A stretch of 64,000 bases of DNA, taken from the NCBI GenBank assembly GCA_016223025.1, contig JACRPU010000010.1:16537-80536 (forward strand). The letters run 5' to 3'. Under the pieces are notes generated by a model. That model searched no databases, was not told the DNA's origin, and saw only the letters and a program-made list of their open reading frames with translations. Source of the DNA: Nitrosomonadales bacterium. GTDB taxonomy: Bacteria > Pseudomonadota > Gammaproteobacteria > Burkholderiales > Gallionellaceae. Position numbers and translations under genes: made by a program. Positions 19,239-30,015 of this stretch are shown here, piece by piece; position 1 is the stretch's first letter, and each line of letters starts with the position of its first letter.

Positions 19239-19720
19239 GGAAATTTGTTCTCGCAAAAAAGCACATTAAACCTGAAAACCTCAGTTGGAAATGGGCCATC
19301 CAGGAGCAGCCCCTCATCCCCAGCCCTTCCCCCGGAGGGGGAAAGGAGCAAAACCCCTCCCCCTCCGGGATAACCAGCCGCTTGGCCGCCGTTTTTTGGC
19401 GGCTTAGCAGAATGGCTGGTAGTTTCATCAGAGGGGTTGCACCCGCAAGGGGTAGGCCGTGGTTGCCTCGAAGAGGTTCTTGCCCCCTGTGGGGGTAAAG
19501 CCGCTGAAGCGGCAACAACCACGCACGGGTGAGGGAAAATCTGCGCCCATGTTGTTTCTCATGCAAGCCGGATACTCTCAACTGCGGAATCCAGGTTAAA
19601 ACAAAGCGTATGCCAGGAGCCCGCAGGCCGGCGAACAATCACTCTGGCGAAGAACAAGTTCGCCGTGGTTCGATGCGCATCAAGGCTTCTCTTGGCGGGA
19701 AACTCCGGCATTAGCTCGCC
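19239..19720. other. Repeat-filled intergenic stretch between pbpG and proB
   Basis: No gene is evident. It holds a CTTCCCCCGGAGGGGGAAAG hairpin (about 19325-19346), the dispersed repeat copy B (19434-19567) and nothing else I can name. Several chance open frames cross it, with no family resemblance. Confidence 0.5.
19434..19567 (-). repeat. Dispersed 100-base repeat, copy B
   Basis: This is the reverse-strand match to 6860-6962, sharing the GGGCGCAGAT...CCCTCACCCGTGCGTGG and CCACGGCCTACCCCTTGCG parts. Copy B carries about 30 extra bases in the middle (CACAGGGGGCAAGAACCTCT and neighbours), as if a small module had been inserted or lost between the copies. Confidence 0.8.
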
Positions 19721-19721
19721 G

Positions 19722-19758
19722 CAATCTGGTTCTGTTGTTCTACAACAGAACCAGATTG
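19722..19758. repeat. Perfect 17-bp hairpin spanning the proB stop codon
   Basis: CAATCTGGTTCTGTTGT (19722-19738) and its exact complement ACAACAGAACCAGATTG (19742-19758) flank a 3-base loop. On the proB strand the upstream arm encodes the last residues (NLVLL) and the loop overlaps the TAG. No T-tract follows, so it is not a textbook terminator. Confidence 0.9.
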
Positions 19759-20870
19759 TCTCTATGAATCAGTTCTGCCTCGTCCACATACCCGAGGATG
19801 CTTTCGATTTCGTGGCTGGCGTGGCGTGCGATGCGGCGCGCTTCATCGGCGCTGTAATTCACGAGCCCGCGCGCGATATCGTTGCCGTCGCCGTCGAGGA
19901 TGGCGACTACCGCGCCGCGCTCGAATTCGCCGCCAACCCCGGTTACGCCGATTGGCAGCAGGCTCTTGCCTTCGCTGCGCAGGGCGCGTACCGCGCCCGC
20001 GTCAAGCATGATCCTGCCGCTGACTTGCAGATGGTCCGCCAGCCATTGCTTGCGCGCGGCCAGCGTCATTTGCGGGGCAACGAGCAGGGTGCCGATGCTC
20101 TCGCCGCACAACAGGCGCGGCAGCACATCCGGCTCGTGGCCGGATGCGATGACGGTGTGCGCGCCGCTGCGCGCCGCGCGTTTGGCGGCGAGCACCTTGG
20201 TAATCATGCCGCCGCGCCCGATGTGGCTGCCCGCGCCGCCAGCCATTGCTTCGAGCAGCGCATCCCCCGCTTTTGCCTCGCGGACGAGTTGCGCATCGGA
20301 ATCTTTGCGCGGATCGGCGCTGTACAGGCCGGTTTGGTCGGTGAGGATGATGAGCGCGTCTGCCTCGATCAGGTTGGTGACCAGCGCGCCCAGCGTATCG
20401 TTGTCGCCGAACTTGATTTCGTCGGTGACCACGGTGTCGTTCTCGTTGATGATCGGGATTACGCCGAGGGCCAGCAGGGTGCGCAGCGTGGAGCGGGCAT
20501 TGAGGTAGCGTTCGCGGTCGGCAAGGTCGGCGTGGGTGAGCAGCACTTGCGCAGCATGCAGGCCGTGTTCGCGGAAACAGCTTTCATACACCTGCACCAG
20601 CCCCATCTGGCCCACTGCGGCGGCGGCCTGCAATTCGTGTACGGCGCCGGGACGCCGCTTCCAGCCCAGGCGCTGCATGCCTTCCGCAATCGCGCCGGAA
20701 GAAACCAGCACCGCCTCGCAGCCGTTCTCGCGCAGTGCGGCAATCTGTTTTGCCCAATTACCGATGGCGCGGGTGTCCAGCCCCTCGCCCTGATTGGTGA
20801 CGAGGCTGCTGCCGACCTTGACGACGATGCGCTTGCAGCGGGCCAATACTGTATTCGCGGTATGAGGCAT
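19740..20870 (-). CDS. proB: Glutamate 5-kinase
   Basis: First step of proline synthesis: phosphorylates glutamate to gamma-glutamyl phosphate. It has 376 residues, with an amino-acid kinase domain ([27 protein letters not shown]) and a C-terminal PUA domain. The ATG at 20870 is used, starting 3 bases after the obgE stop; the open frame extends further but inside obgE. The 3' end is copied as an inverted repeat just beyond the stop. No proA is nearby. Confidence 0.96.
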   Translation of the reverse strand: MPHTANTVLARCKRIVVKVGSSLVTNQGEGLDTRAIGNWAKQIAALRENGCEAVLVSSGAIAEGMQRLGWKRRPGAVHELQAAAAVGQMGLVQVYESCFREHGLHAAQVLLTHADLADRERYLNARSTLRTLLALGVIPIINENDTVVTDEIKFGDNDTLGALVTNLIEADALIILTDQTGLYSADPRKDSDAQLVREAKAGDALLEAMAGGAGSHIGRGGMITKVLAAKRAARSGAHTVIASGHEPDVLPRLLCGESIGTLLVAPQMTLAARKQWLADHLQVSGRIMLDAGAVRALRSEGKSLLPIGVTGVGGEFERGAVVAILDGDGNDIARGLVNYSADEARRIARHASHEIESILGYVDEAELIHRDNLVLL

Positions 20871-20872
20871 GG

Positions 20873-22085
<1,213 letters not shown>

Positions 22086-22113
22086 TTTATTTTTGATTTT
22101 CAATCTCCTACAA

Positions 22114-22143
22114 ACAAAAAAGCCCTACCTTGCGATAGGGCTT
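22114..22143 (-). terminator. Rho-independent terminator of rplU-rpmA
   Basis: On the minus strand an AAGCCCTA/TAGGGCTT stem (22120-22127 with 22136-22143) is followed by a T-run (22114-22119). It lies about 20 bases after the rpmA stop. Confidence 0.85.
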
Positions 22144-22162
22144 GGTTGCCAGTTGGCAGCTC

Positions 22163-22420
22163 TTACGCTGCAACCACGCTTACTGTCTTGCGCCGGGACG
22201 CGCCCCTGATGGAAAACACCACCTTGCCGGCAGCCGTGGCAAACAGGGTGTGATCCTTGCCCATGCCAACATTGTCCCCGGCGTGGATTCTGGTGCCGCG
22301 CTGGCGCACGATGATGCTGCCCGCGCTGATCGTTTCGCCGCCATAGCTTTTCACGCCGAGCCGTTTCGAGTGCGAATCGCGACCGTTACTGGTGCTGCCG
22401 CCGCCTTTTTTCGATGCCAT
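22163..22420 (-). CDS. rpmA: 50S ribosomal protein L27
   Basis: A ribosomal large-subunit protein whose N-terminus reaches the peptidyl-transferase centre. It has 85 residues with the typical start [16 protein letters not shown] and the [18 protein letters not shown] core. It follows rplU after 36 bases and ends just before a strong terminator. Confidence 0.98.
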   Translation of the reverse strand: MASKKGGGSTSNGRDSHSKRLGVKSYGGETISAGSIIVRQRGTRIHAGDNVGMGKDHTLFATAAGKVVFSIRGASRRKTVSVVAA

Positions 22421-22456
22421 GCTGTCGCTCCTTTACGCGTTACGCCCGGTTGGTGT

Positions 22457-22768
22457 TCAGGCAGAAATGCCGTCAATGCGGATTTCGGTGTAGTTTTGAC
22501 GGTGCCCCTGGCGCTTCTGGTAGTGCTTGCGGCGCTTCATCTTGAAAATCCTGATCTTGTCGCCGCGCCCGTGCGAAACGATGGTCGCCTGGACCGATGC
22601 CCCGCTCACCAGCGGCTTGCCGGCAATCAGCTTGTCGCCGCTGCCGACTGCCAGCACTTTGTCCAGCACGATCGCGCTGCCGACATCGCCGACAACGGAT
22701 TCGATTTTCAGGGTTTCGCCCTGGGCGACGCGGTATTGCTTGCCGCCGGTCTTGATTACTGCGTACAT
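22457..22768 (-). CDS. rplU: 50S ribosomal protein L21
   Basis: A large-subunit protein that binds 23S rRNA. It has 103 residues ([14 protein letters not shown] at the start; [15 protein letters not shown] near the end). The ATG at 22768 has GCGAGG about 5 bases upstream and a near-consensus promoter behind it; longer in-frame starts are not needed. First gene of rplU-rpmA. Confidence 0.98.
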   Translation of the reverse strand: MYAVIKTGGKQYRVAQGETLKIESVVGDVGSAIVLDKVLAVGSGDKLIAGKPLVSGASVQATIVSHGRGDKIRIFKMKRRKHYQKRQGHRQNYTEIRIDGISA

Positions 22769-22805
22769 GACTGCCTCGCTCGAATGAGGTTTTACAGAGC
22801 CGCGC

Positions 22806-22833
22806 ATTATACACAAACGGACTTTGCCGTCAA
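22806..22833 (-). promoter_or_regulatory. Sigma-70 promoter of rplU-rpmA
   Basis: On the minus strand TTGACG (22828-22833) and TATAAT (22806-22811) are separated by 16 bases. This is a near-consensus promoter about 40 bases ahead of the rplU start codon. Confidence 0.85.
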
Positions 22834-22938
22834 AATGATTTTACGAAAAAACTCGCGCAGCGAGCCATATTCCCCCTCCCCCTCCGGGAGAGGGCCGGGT
22901 TGAGGGAGGGGTATGGCGCGTTTCACCTGCCATGCCCC

Positions 22939-24195
<1,257 letters not shown>

Positions 24196-24367
24196 AAGGG
24201 GTGGGAATGGTAATGATGCGGAGTTAAGGGAACCTGCCTGGGGGAAGGTGCTGCGGTTTACACGGAAACGCTATACGCCCGAACTGCCTAGATTGTCTCT
24301 GGATTATGGTTGTGTGCGGGTGCGGCGGGAACGAAACAGGGCAGTTGCAGGCGCGAGGTTAAACGGT

Positions 24368-24694
24368 TCAGATGTGGCTGTCAATAAACGCGGTGAGCTG
24401 CGATTTCGATACCGCGCCAACTTTGGTTGCTTCGATATTGCCATTCTTGAATAACATCAGCGTGGGTATGCCCCGGATGCCGTATTTCTGCGGGGTCTGC
24501 TGGTTCTCGTCCACATTCAGCTTGGCCACGATCAGGCGCCCGGTATATTCCTTGGCCACCTCTTCCAGTATCGGGGCGATCATGCGGCAGGGGCCGCACC
24601 ATTCCGCCCAGTAGTCCACCAGCACGGGCAACGGCGCCTGCAGCGCCTCGGCAGCAAAAGTTGAATCGGTGACATAACGGATGTGTTCGCTCAT
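24368..24694 (-). CDS. trxA: Thioredoxin
   Basis: A cytoplasmic dithiol reductase. It has 108 residues with the WCGPC active site and the conserved cis-Pro in [11 protein letters not shown]. The ATG at 24694 follows AAAGCGAGAACCCAA, a modest site. It is followed after about 170 bases by rho. Confidence 0.97.
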   Translation of the reverse strand: MSEHIRYVTDSTFAAEALQAPLPVLVDYWAEWCGPCRMIAPILEEVAKEYTGRLIVAKLNVDENQQTPQKYGIRGIPTLMLFKNGNIEATKVGAVSKSQLTAFIDSHI

Positions 24695-24752
24695 TTGGGT
24701 TCTCGCTTTGGGTTGGATTGCTTGTCGGTTCTTGAAGGTTGCGTGCTGCCTC

Positions 24753-24870
24753 TAACGGGCATGGCAAAGTAGCCACCCCTGAAAATGAAACTCGCCATGC
24801 CCGTTCCCTCACTCTACTCTCTCCCGGAGGGAGAGAGGGCGAAGCCCTCGCTGCGCGAGTTTCACGTTAA
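24753..24870. repeat. Composite intergenic repeat, copy 3
   Basis: TAACGGGCATGGC (24753-24765) pairs with GCCATGCCCGTT near 24794-24805 around a CCACCCCTGAAAATGAA loop. It continues into CCCTCACTCTACTCTCTCCC, a GGAGGGAGAG hairpin arm, and CCCTCGCTGCGCGAGTTTCA (about 24845-24864). It has the same module order as copies 1 and 2. Confidence 0.8.
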
Positions 24871-24882
24871 AAACATGAGCCG

Positions 24883-24982
24883 ACTCTTCACATTTTTGAG
24901 CAGTTTTCCGTCGGGCTTCAGCCCGAATCGGCGGCAACGTCGGGCTGAAACCCGGTCTGCGTTTGGTTCCGGCTCGCCCGGC
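24883..24982. repeat. Flanked hairpin repeat, copy 1
   Basis: ACTCTTCACATTTTTGAGCA (from 24883) and GTTTGGTTCCGGCTCGCCCG (from 24961) flank a TCGGGCTTCAGCCCGA palindrome (24911-24926) and a second GTCGGGCTGAAACCCG arm. The same outer flanks occur at 56465-56540 around a different palindrome. With copy 3 above it accounts for most of the 390-base gap between trxA and the next gene; the rest shows nothing recognisable. Confidence 0.75.
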
Positions 24983-25087
24983 ATGGGTTATTTGAAGTTT
25001 TGCCGCAGCGGCTGGATTGCGGCGAACATCCTAACCAAAAAAAGTCTGGATGGGAAGGGCGCGCGTATCCGTGTGATTTAACAGGGT

Positions 25088-25894
25088 TTACATGCGCCAG
25101 ACATATAGGGTCGAGCGGTGCAGGTCATCGAGCGCGATGGCGTTCTGCGGGGGATGGCCGGGCACCGCAAAGGTGTTGCTGACGAACAGCGTGCCGGGGC
25201 GCATTTCGATTTTTGCCTTGAGCCATAGCCGCTCCATGGGTACCGGCGAAAGGTAGGCAAACACGACATCGTATTGCGCCAGATCGCATGACCACAGGCT
25301 GCCCCACCGCACCCGGCAATTGCGGGCGCCTCCCAGCGCGATGCGCAGCCAGCTTGCCAGGAAGGGCAGCGGCGCGGACTCCACGCCGTAATAGCGGCCA
25401 TCCGGACGCGTATTGGCCAGATAAAGCAGCATGCCGCCCATGCCGGAGCCGAGATCCATGAAACTGAAATCTTTTCCGGGCGATGCGGCGGGAAGCAGGG
25501 TTTCCAGCGCCCGCCACGCTTTGCGGCTGGAAAGGTAAAGCGGCACCTGGGTGCGAAAGGTGCTCCAGTATATTGCCAGCATCACCAGGAAGGCGGCCAG
25601 AAACCAGCCCGGAGGAAGGTCGAGCGATTGCGCCCATACCAGGGCCGGCAGAAAGAACAACTGGATGGGGAGCCACCAACTGGCCAGGCCGGACCACCGG
25701 CTGAGCAGCGCCGCGATGAACCCGCACAGAAAAGCGAAGGGCATCGGCGTGACCGCGTAGCCGCTCCGGCGCGCCAATGCGGCACAAGCCAGGGCGATCA
25801 GAAACGCCGCCACTTGCAGCAGCAGGGCGGCAACCGGGGGCGGCACACCGGCCAATCTGCCGGCGCGTCGCGCGGTTCTCGGGGAATCAGACAC
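25088..25894 (-). CDS. Membrane-anchored class I SAM-dependent methyltransferase-like protein
   Basis: 268 residues. The first 110 carry about four hydrophobic segments (for example PVAALLLQVAAFLIALACA and PIQLFFLPALVWAQ). A Rossmann-type domain follows with the SAM-binding motif FMDLGSGMGGMLLYLA and an acidic residue after YYGVESAPL. GTG 25894 is chosen because it overlaps the rquA stop by 8 bases, implying coupling. Its substrate is unknown. The link to rquA and the membrane anchor make a lipid or quinone-related substrate an attractive guess, no more. Confidence 0.75.
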   Translation of the reverse strand: MSDSPRTARRAGRLAGVPPPVAALLLQVAAFLIALACAALARRSGYAVTPMPFAFLCGFIAALLSRWSGLASWWLPIQLFFLPALVWAQSLDLPPGWFLAAFLVMLAIYWSTFRTQVPLYLSSRKAWRALETLLPAASPGKDFSFMDLGSGMGGMLLYLANTRPDGRYYGVESAPLPFLASWLRIALGGARNCRVRWGSLWSCDLAQYDVVFAYLSPVPMERLWLKAKIEMRPGTLFVSNTFAVPGHPPQNAIALDDLHRSTLYVWRM

Positions 25895-26603
25895 GGTATT
25901 CGGCCACCCGGTAAAAGCCGCCAAATAATGCGGTTTCGCCATTGTGCCGCAAGGTCTTGCCGTTGTCGCGGGCGCAGGCGGCAAGCTGGGCGTGGAGGTC
26001 GCTGTGCCAGAAATCGCCCAGGAAAGGCTCCAGTTTTTCCAGCATCCGGCGCAATGGCGCGAAGCGGTGCAGCACATGGAGCCCGCAGTTCGCGCCGTAT
26101 TCGGCGATAAGCAGGTGGCCGCCGGGCTTCAATACCCGCACGGTTTCTTGCAGCATCCGCTGGCGCGCCTCGCCGGGCAGCTCGTGCAGCAGGAAAAAAA
26201 CGATAACGGTGTCGAAACTGTCACCGGCGTACGCCAGCGCTTCGGCGTTGATCCGCGCGTACCGGACAGGTTTTCCGGCGGAAGAAATCTTGCGTTGCGC
26301 CGCGCGCAACTGGATGGCGGCAACATCCAGCAGGTGCAGTTCGCGCGTGTTTGCCGCCCGCGCCAGAGCGGGGGTGAGGGAGCCGTAGGCGCAGGTGAGC
26401 TGCAGCGTGCGCGCGCCGTCCGTCGCGGCATAGCGGCGCATCACTTCATCGAGAATGTTGCGGTATTGGCCGAACAGGATCAGGTTGATGACGGGATAAT
26501 GATCGAAGAACCACACGCCTGCCGGGTCGAGATAGGCCCACCAGTAATGGCGCGCGAGATATTCCGGCGCCCCGTCACGGTGGCGCCGCCAGAATTCAAG
26601 CAT
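25887..26603 (-). CDS. rquA: Rhodoquinone biosynthesis methyltransferase-like enzyme RquA
   Basis: RquA converts ubiquinone to rhodoquinone, the low-potential quinone used for fumarate reduction, by an amino transfer from SAM. The 238-residue protein matches this family in its opening YLARHYWWAYLDPAGVWFF and INLILFGQYRNILDE. It also has the altered SAM motif QLTCAYGSLTPALA in place of GxGxG, LLDVAAIQLRAAQRK, and FFLLHELPGEARQ. It is followed by the overlapping membrane methyltransferase gene. No strong ribosome-binding site precedes the ATG. Family assignment is by recognition of these segments. Confidence 0.87.
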   Translation of the reverse strand: MLEFWRRHRDGAPEYLARHYWWAYLDPAGVWFFDHYPVINLILFGQYRNILDEVMRRYAATDGARTLQLTCAYGSLTPALARAANTRELHLLDVAAIQLRAAQRKISSAGKPVRYARINAEALAYAGDSFDTVIVFFLLHELPGEARQRMLQETVRVLKPGGHLLIAEYGANCGLHVLHRFAPLRRMLEKLEPFLGDFWHSDLHAQLAACARDNGKTLRHNGETALFGGFYRVAEYRV

Positions 26604-26645
26604 GTGCGTCAGCGCGGCAACTAATCTTCCGCGCGCATCGCCGGC

Positions 26646-26930
26646 TCAAGGCTGCGCGCTTTGCGGCACGGCGGGGCTGCGCTCTTCTTCCCGGCGCATC
26701 CTCTTCAGGAGCGCATTCATTACCTGTTCGATCTGGTCGCCCGTCATCCACTCCCTGCCGAACAGAATGGCCCCCACTAAACGGCGCCCCTGCCCGGAAA
26801 GCTCCTCTTCAATCTGGCAGCACAGCGCTTCCTTCAACTGCGCCTCGGTAATGAATTTCATCTCCACGGCCGTTTGCCCGAACCGCGGGCAATACTTGTC
26901 GGAAATGCTTTTCAGCGAGCCTGTTGTCAT
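26646..26930 (-). CDS. Small protein of unknown function
   Basis: 94 residues, helical and charged. It contains FGQTAVEMKFITEAQLKEAL followed by a second helix-rich half (EWMTGDQIEQVMNALLKRMR). The 'FITEAQLKEAL' style recalls the short helical motifs of MshE/GspE N-terminal domains that bind c-di-GMP in some proteins, but the match is too weak to call. It is divergent from the HDOD-REC-GGDEF gene with an 84-base gap, so shared regulation is possible. Confidence 0.65.
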   Translation of the reverse strand: MTTGSLKSISDKYCPRFGQTAVEMKFITEAQLKEALCCQIEEELSGQGRRLVGAILFGREWMTGDQIEQVMNALLKRMRREEERSPAVPQSAQP

Positions 26931-27014
26931 AATCGTTTCTTCTCCACCTCTAAAGTTTCCTGCATTCTTGCCGATTTCGCCAAAGTTGTCACCGGATAAA
27001 AGGGAATTTGAACT

Positions 27015-28943
27015 ATGCCCAGCAAACCCACCTTCGAGGAGCTCAAGTCTGGCGACCGTTTACCATCTCTGAAAGGCGCGGCCCTGGAGGTGTTCCGGCT
27101 CAACCAGAAGGAAGAGGTAACGAATCTGGAGATCGCGCGTGCGATCAAGGCCGACCCCGCGCTGTCCGGGCGGCTCGTCCGGGCTGCCAACGCGCCAGCA
27201 TCGCACCAGGTAAGGCCGATTGTATCCGTGATGGACGCGCTCACGGTGCTGGGCCTGAATATGGTGCGGCAGATGGCGCTGGCCCTGTCGCTGGTGGATG
27301 GCAACCGCAACGGGGCGTGCCAGAAGTTTGACTATCCGGCGTTCTGGTCGCGCTCGTTGCTTACCGCAATCACGGCGCAAAAGCTGGTTTTCCGCAAGGG
27401 GGTGGGATCTGCGGAAGAGATTTTTGTTCTCGGATTGCTCGGACAAATCGGCTCGCTGGCGCTGGCAACGGCCTATCCATTGGAGTACGCGCGTATTCTC
27501 GAACAGATGCCGACCGATGCGGATACCGGGCTTGCCGGGCTCGAACGCGCGGAGTTCGGCCTCGACCACAACCAGTTGACCAGGGATATGCTGGCCGACT
27601 GGAGCATGCCCCAGTCGTTTTACAAGGCCGCCCTGCACCACGAGGATCCGGCCCAATCCAGTATTGCGGAGGGGAGCCGGGAATGGCATTTGCTGCACGT
27701 GCTGCACGTTGCAAATTATTTTGCCAGGGTGTGCCTGGCCCAGGAGAAGCAGCGGCAAACGATGGTTCCCAAGCTGATTTTCAGGGCCGCCCGGCTGGGC
27801 GTGGAGTCGGAGATGCTGATCGCGCTGGGCGACAAGGTAATACCCGAGTGGCAGGAATGGGGCAAGATGTACGGCATCCGCACGGTGGCGATGCCTCCTT
27901 TTGCCAAATTGCTGGCAGTCGCTCCGCTGGCGCCGGAAACCATGGATGAGATGGCGGCACCGCGCAGTTCCGCCGCTTACAAATTGCGCATCCTGCTGGT
28001 AGATGATGACCGCGCCGTGCTGTTGATGCTGAGAATGTTGCTGGAAAATGCCGGCCATACGGTGATTGTGGCAAGCAACGGGAAAGAGGCGCTTGGCATG
28101 GTCGAGAAGCACATGCCGCAACTCATACTCGCCGACTGGATCATGCCGGAGATGGATGGCGTCGAATTTTGCAAGGCGCTCAGGCAGAACGATGAGTGGC
28201 GCAATATCTACGTGTTCATCCTGACGGCGCAGGAAAGCACGGACCGGCTGGTGGAGGCGTTCGAGGCCGGGGCAAACGATTACATGATCAAGCCGGTCAA
28301 CTCCAAAGTGCTGGCTGCGAGGCTGGGCGCCGCCCAGCGCGTGGTGCAGTTGCAGGAAGAACTGGAGTTTGACCGCCAGCAGTTGCACAAGCTCGCCACC
28401 GAACTGGCGGTTTCCAATGAGCGGCTACAGCAAATGGCGCTCACCGACGTGCTCACCGGCTTGCCCAACCGCCGCGCCGCCAACGAGCACCTGGAACAAC
28501 AATGGGCGATCGCGGAGCGGAGCGGTCGCCCGCTGTCCTGCATGATGGTGGACATAGATCATTTCAAGAAGATCAACGACGTGTATGGCCACAAGTTGGG
28601 GGATGACGCGCTGAAACGGGTGGCCGAAACCATGAACCTATCCATACGCAAGCAGGATACGGTGTGCCGCCTGGGCGGCGAGGAATTTCTGGTGATATGC
28701 CCGGACACCCCGGCAGAACAACTGTACCGCTACGCGGAGAGGCTGCGCAATGCCGTCGCAGAAATCGAGCTGCATGGCGCCCATGACCGGGGTTTCCATC
28801 TTACGGTCAGCATCGGCCTGGCGAGCAAGGAACCGGCCTTGCTGAACACGGAAATGCTGTTGCAGCTCGCCGACAAACGGCTGTATGCCGCAAAAAATGC
28901 CGGGCGCAACCGCACGGTCGCGGAGTTGGCGCCGCATTCCTGA
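27015..28943 (+). CDS. HDOD-REC-GGDEF signalling protein
   Basis: A 642-residue soluble regulator with three domains. An HDOD domain (about 15-220) is followed by a receiver domain (about 317-435) with an acidic pocket LLVDDD and phospho-acceptor Asp374 in LILADWIMPEMDG. A diguanylate cyclase domain (about 470-635) has an intact GGEEF site in CRLGGEEFLVICP and an RKQD inhibitory site five residues before it. Phosphorylation presumably tunes c-di-GMP synthesis. No cognate histidine kinase is in the window. Confidence 0.93.
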   Translation: MPSKPTFEELKSGDRLPSLKGAALEVFRLNQKEEVTNLEIARAIKADPALSGRLVRAANAPASHQVRPIVSVMDALTVLGLNMVRQMALALSLVDGNRNGACQKFDYPAFWSRSLLTAITAQKLVFRKGVGSAEEIFVLGLLGQIGSLALATAYPLEYARILEQMPTDADTGLAGLERAEFGLDHNQLTRDMLADWSMPQSFYKAALHHEDPAQSSIAEGSREWHLLHVLHVANYFARVCLAQEKQRQTMVPKLIFRAARLGVESEMLIALGDKVIPEWQEWGKMYGIRTVAMPPFAKLLAVAPLAPETMDEMAAPRSSAAYKLRILLVDDDRAVLLMLRMLLENAGHTVIVASNGKEALGMVEKHMPQLILADWIMPEMDGVEFCKALRQNDEWRNIYVFILTAQESTDRLVEAFEAGANDYMIKPVNSKVLAARLGAAQRVVQLQEELEFDRQQLHKLATELAVSNERLQQMALTDVLTGLPNRRAANEHLEQQWAIAERSGRPLSCMMVDIDHFKKINDVYGHKLGDDALKRVAETMNLSIRKQDTVCRLGGEEFLVICPDTPAEQLYRYAERLRNAVAEIELHGAHDRGFHLTVSIGLASKEPALLNTEMLLQLADKRLYAAKNAGRNRTVAELAPHS

Positions 28944-28980
28944 CGGAATGGTTTGCGTGGCGCAACCCGCCGGGTAGTGA

Positions 28981-30015
28981 TCATGCGGCGCTTTCCACAA
29001 TTCCCTCCAGCTTCCGCCTGTCCCAGTGGGCGATGGCCCAGCCCAACACCTCACCCGGATCGTAACCGGATAGTTCTGCTGGCGGTTGCTGCCGCAGAAA
29101 AACGAGCGCGCGCAGCAGGGAGCCGACCGGATTGGCGGCGGTTACCGGCGTGGCAAGAGTCTGTTTGCTCAGTTTCTCGCCCTGCGCGTCGATCGCGGTG
29201 GGCAGATGCGCGTAACGCGGGACGGGCAAGCCGAGCAGCCGTTGCAGGTATATCTGGCGCGGCGTGGAAACCAGCAAATCCGAGCCGCGCACGACATCGG
29301 TGACACCCTGGAACGCATCGTCCACCGCTACCGCAAGCTGATAGGCGAACAGCCCGTCGGCGCGCTTCACCACGAAATCGCCGGTCTCGCTTTCGATGTG
29401 CTGGCAAATATGTCCTTGCAGCGCGTCGTTGAATTCAATTATTCCATTTTCATTTTGAATTCCGTCATTCCCGCGCAGGCGGGAATGGCGGTTGAGGAGA
29501 TCAGACCGAACCCGCCAAGCCAAAGTGCGTGCCGCTGCAGTTCCCTCTCCCATCCGTGGAGGGTCAGGGCGGGGGCGCATCCCATTCCGACACGTCCCCG
29601 GATAAATCATCCCGTCTATGCCGTGCAGCGCCGAATCGGCGATTTCCTTGCGCGTGCAAATACAGGGATACACCGAACCGCTGCCCCGCAATTGTTGCAG
29701 CGCTTCTTCATAGGCCGCCGTGCGCCGGCTCTGATACAGGATGGGTTCGTCGCCGTGCAACCCGAATGCATCCAGCGTGCGCAGGATGCCCTCTGCCGCG
29801 CCCGGCACACAGCGCGGCGCATCGAGGTCTTCCACGCGCACCAGCCAGGTTCCGTTATGGTGCCTGGCGTCGAGGTAGCTGCCGACGGCGGCAACGAGAG
29901 AGCCAAAATGGAGGGGGCCGGTGGGAGAAGGGGCGAAGCGCCCCCGGTAGGTTGAATCAGGCAGGGACAGTTTCTTCCTCGAATTCCAGCTTGACCTTTT
30001 CGTCCGCGCCCACAT
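28981..30015 (-). CDS. gluQ: Glutamyl-Q tRNA(Asp) synthetase with repeat-like insertions
   Basis: A truncated glutamyl-tRNA synthetase paralogue that adds Glu to queuosine in tRNA(Asp). It shows the HIGH-like PSPTGPLHFGSL, zinc-site Cys residues in YPCICTR and YPGTCRNG, and the KMSKS-like GEKLSKQ. At 344 codons it is longer than the usual 290-310. Residues about 147-158 and 172-190 (DLLNRHSRLRGNDGIQ) are not family sequence and coincide with repeat-like DNA, yet the frame stays open. The start is uncertain: the only ATG (30015) lies inside clpA, while homology begins near Tyr23. Confidence 0.88.
   Translation of the reverse strand: MWARTKRSSWNSRKKLSLPDSTYRGRFAPSPTGPLHFGSLVAAVGSYLDARHHNGTWLVRVEDLDAPRCVPGAAEGILRTLDAFGLHGDEPILYQSRRTAAYEEALQQLRGSGSVYPCICTRKEIADSALHGIDGMIYPGTCRNGMRPRPDPPRMGEGTAAARTLAWRVRSDLLNRHSRLRGNDGIQNENGIIEFNDALQGHICQHIESETGDFVVKRADGLFAYQLAVAVDDAFQGVTDVVRGSDLLVSTPRQIYLQRLLGLPVPRYAHLPTAIDAQGEKLSKQTLATPVTAANPVGSLLRALVFLRQQPPAELSGYDPGEVLGWAIAHWDRRKLEGIVESAA
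29467..29486. repeat. Perfect 20-base palindrome inside gluQ
   Basis: ATTCCCGCGCAGGCGGGAAT has 8-bp arms around GCAG. It resembles the dRS3/REP-type repeats seen between genes in many beta- and gammaproteobacteria; a cousin (CTCCCGCGAAGGCGGGA) lies at 56563-56580. Here it is translated in frame as part of gluQ. Confidence 0.85.

Noticed and set aside
18970..19638. 222-codon minus-strand frame over the pbpG end and the following gap
   Set aside because: It crosses repeat copy B and the antisense of pbpG; the similarity to a frame at 6634-6999 comes from the shared DNA repeat, not a protein family.
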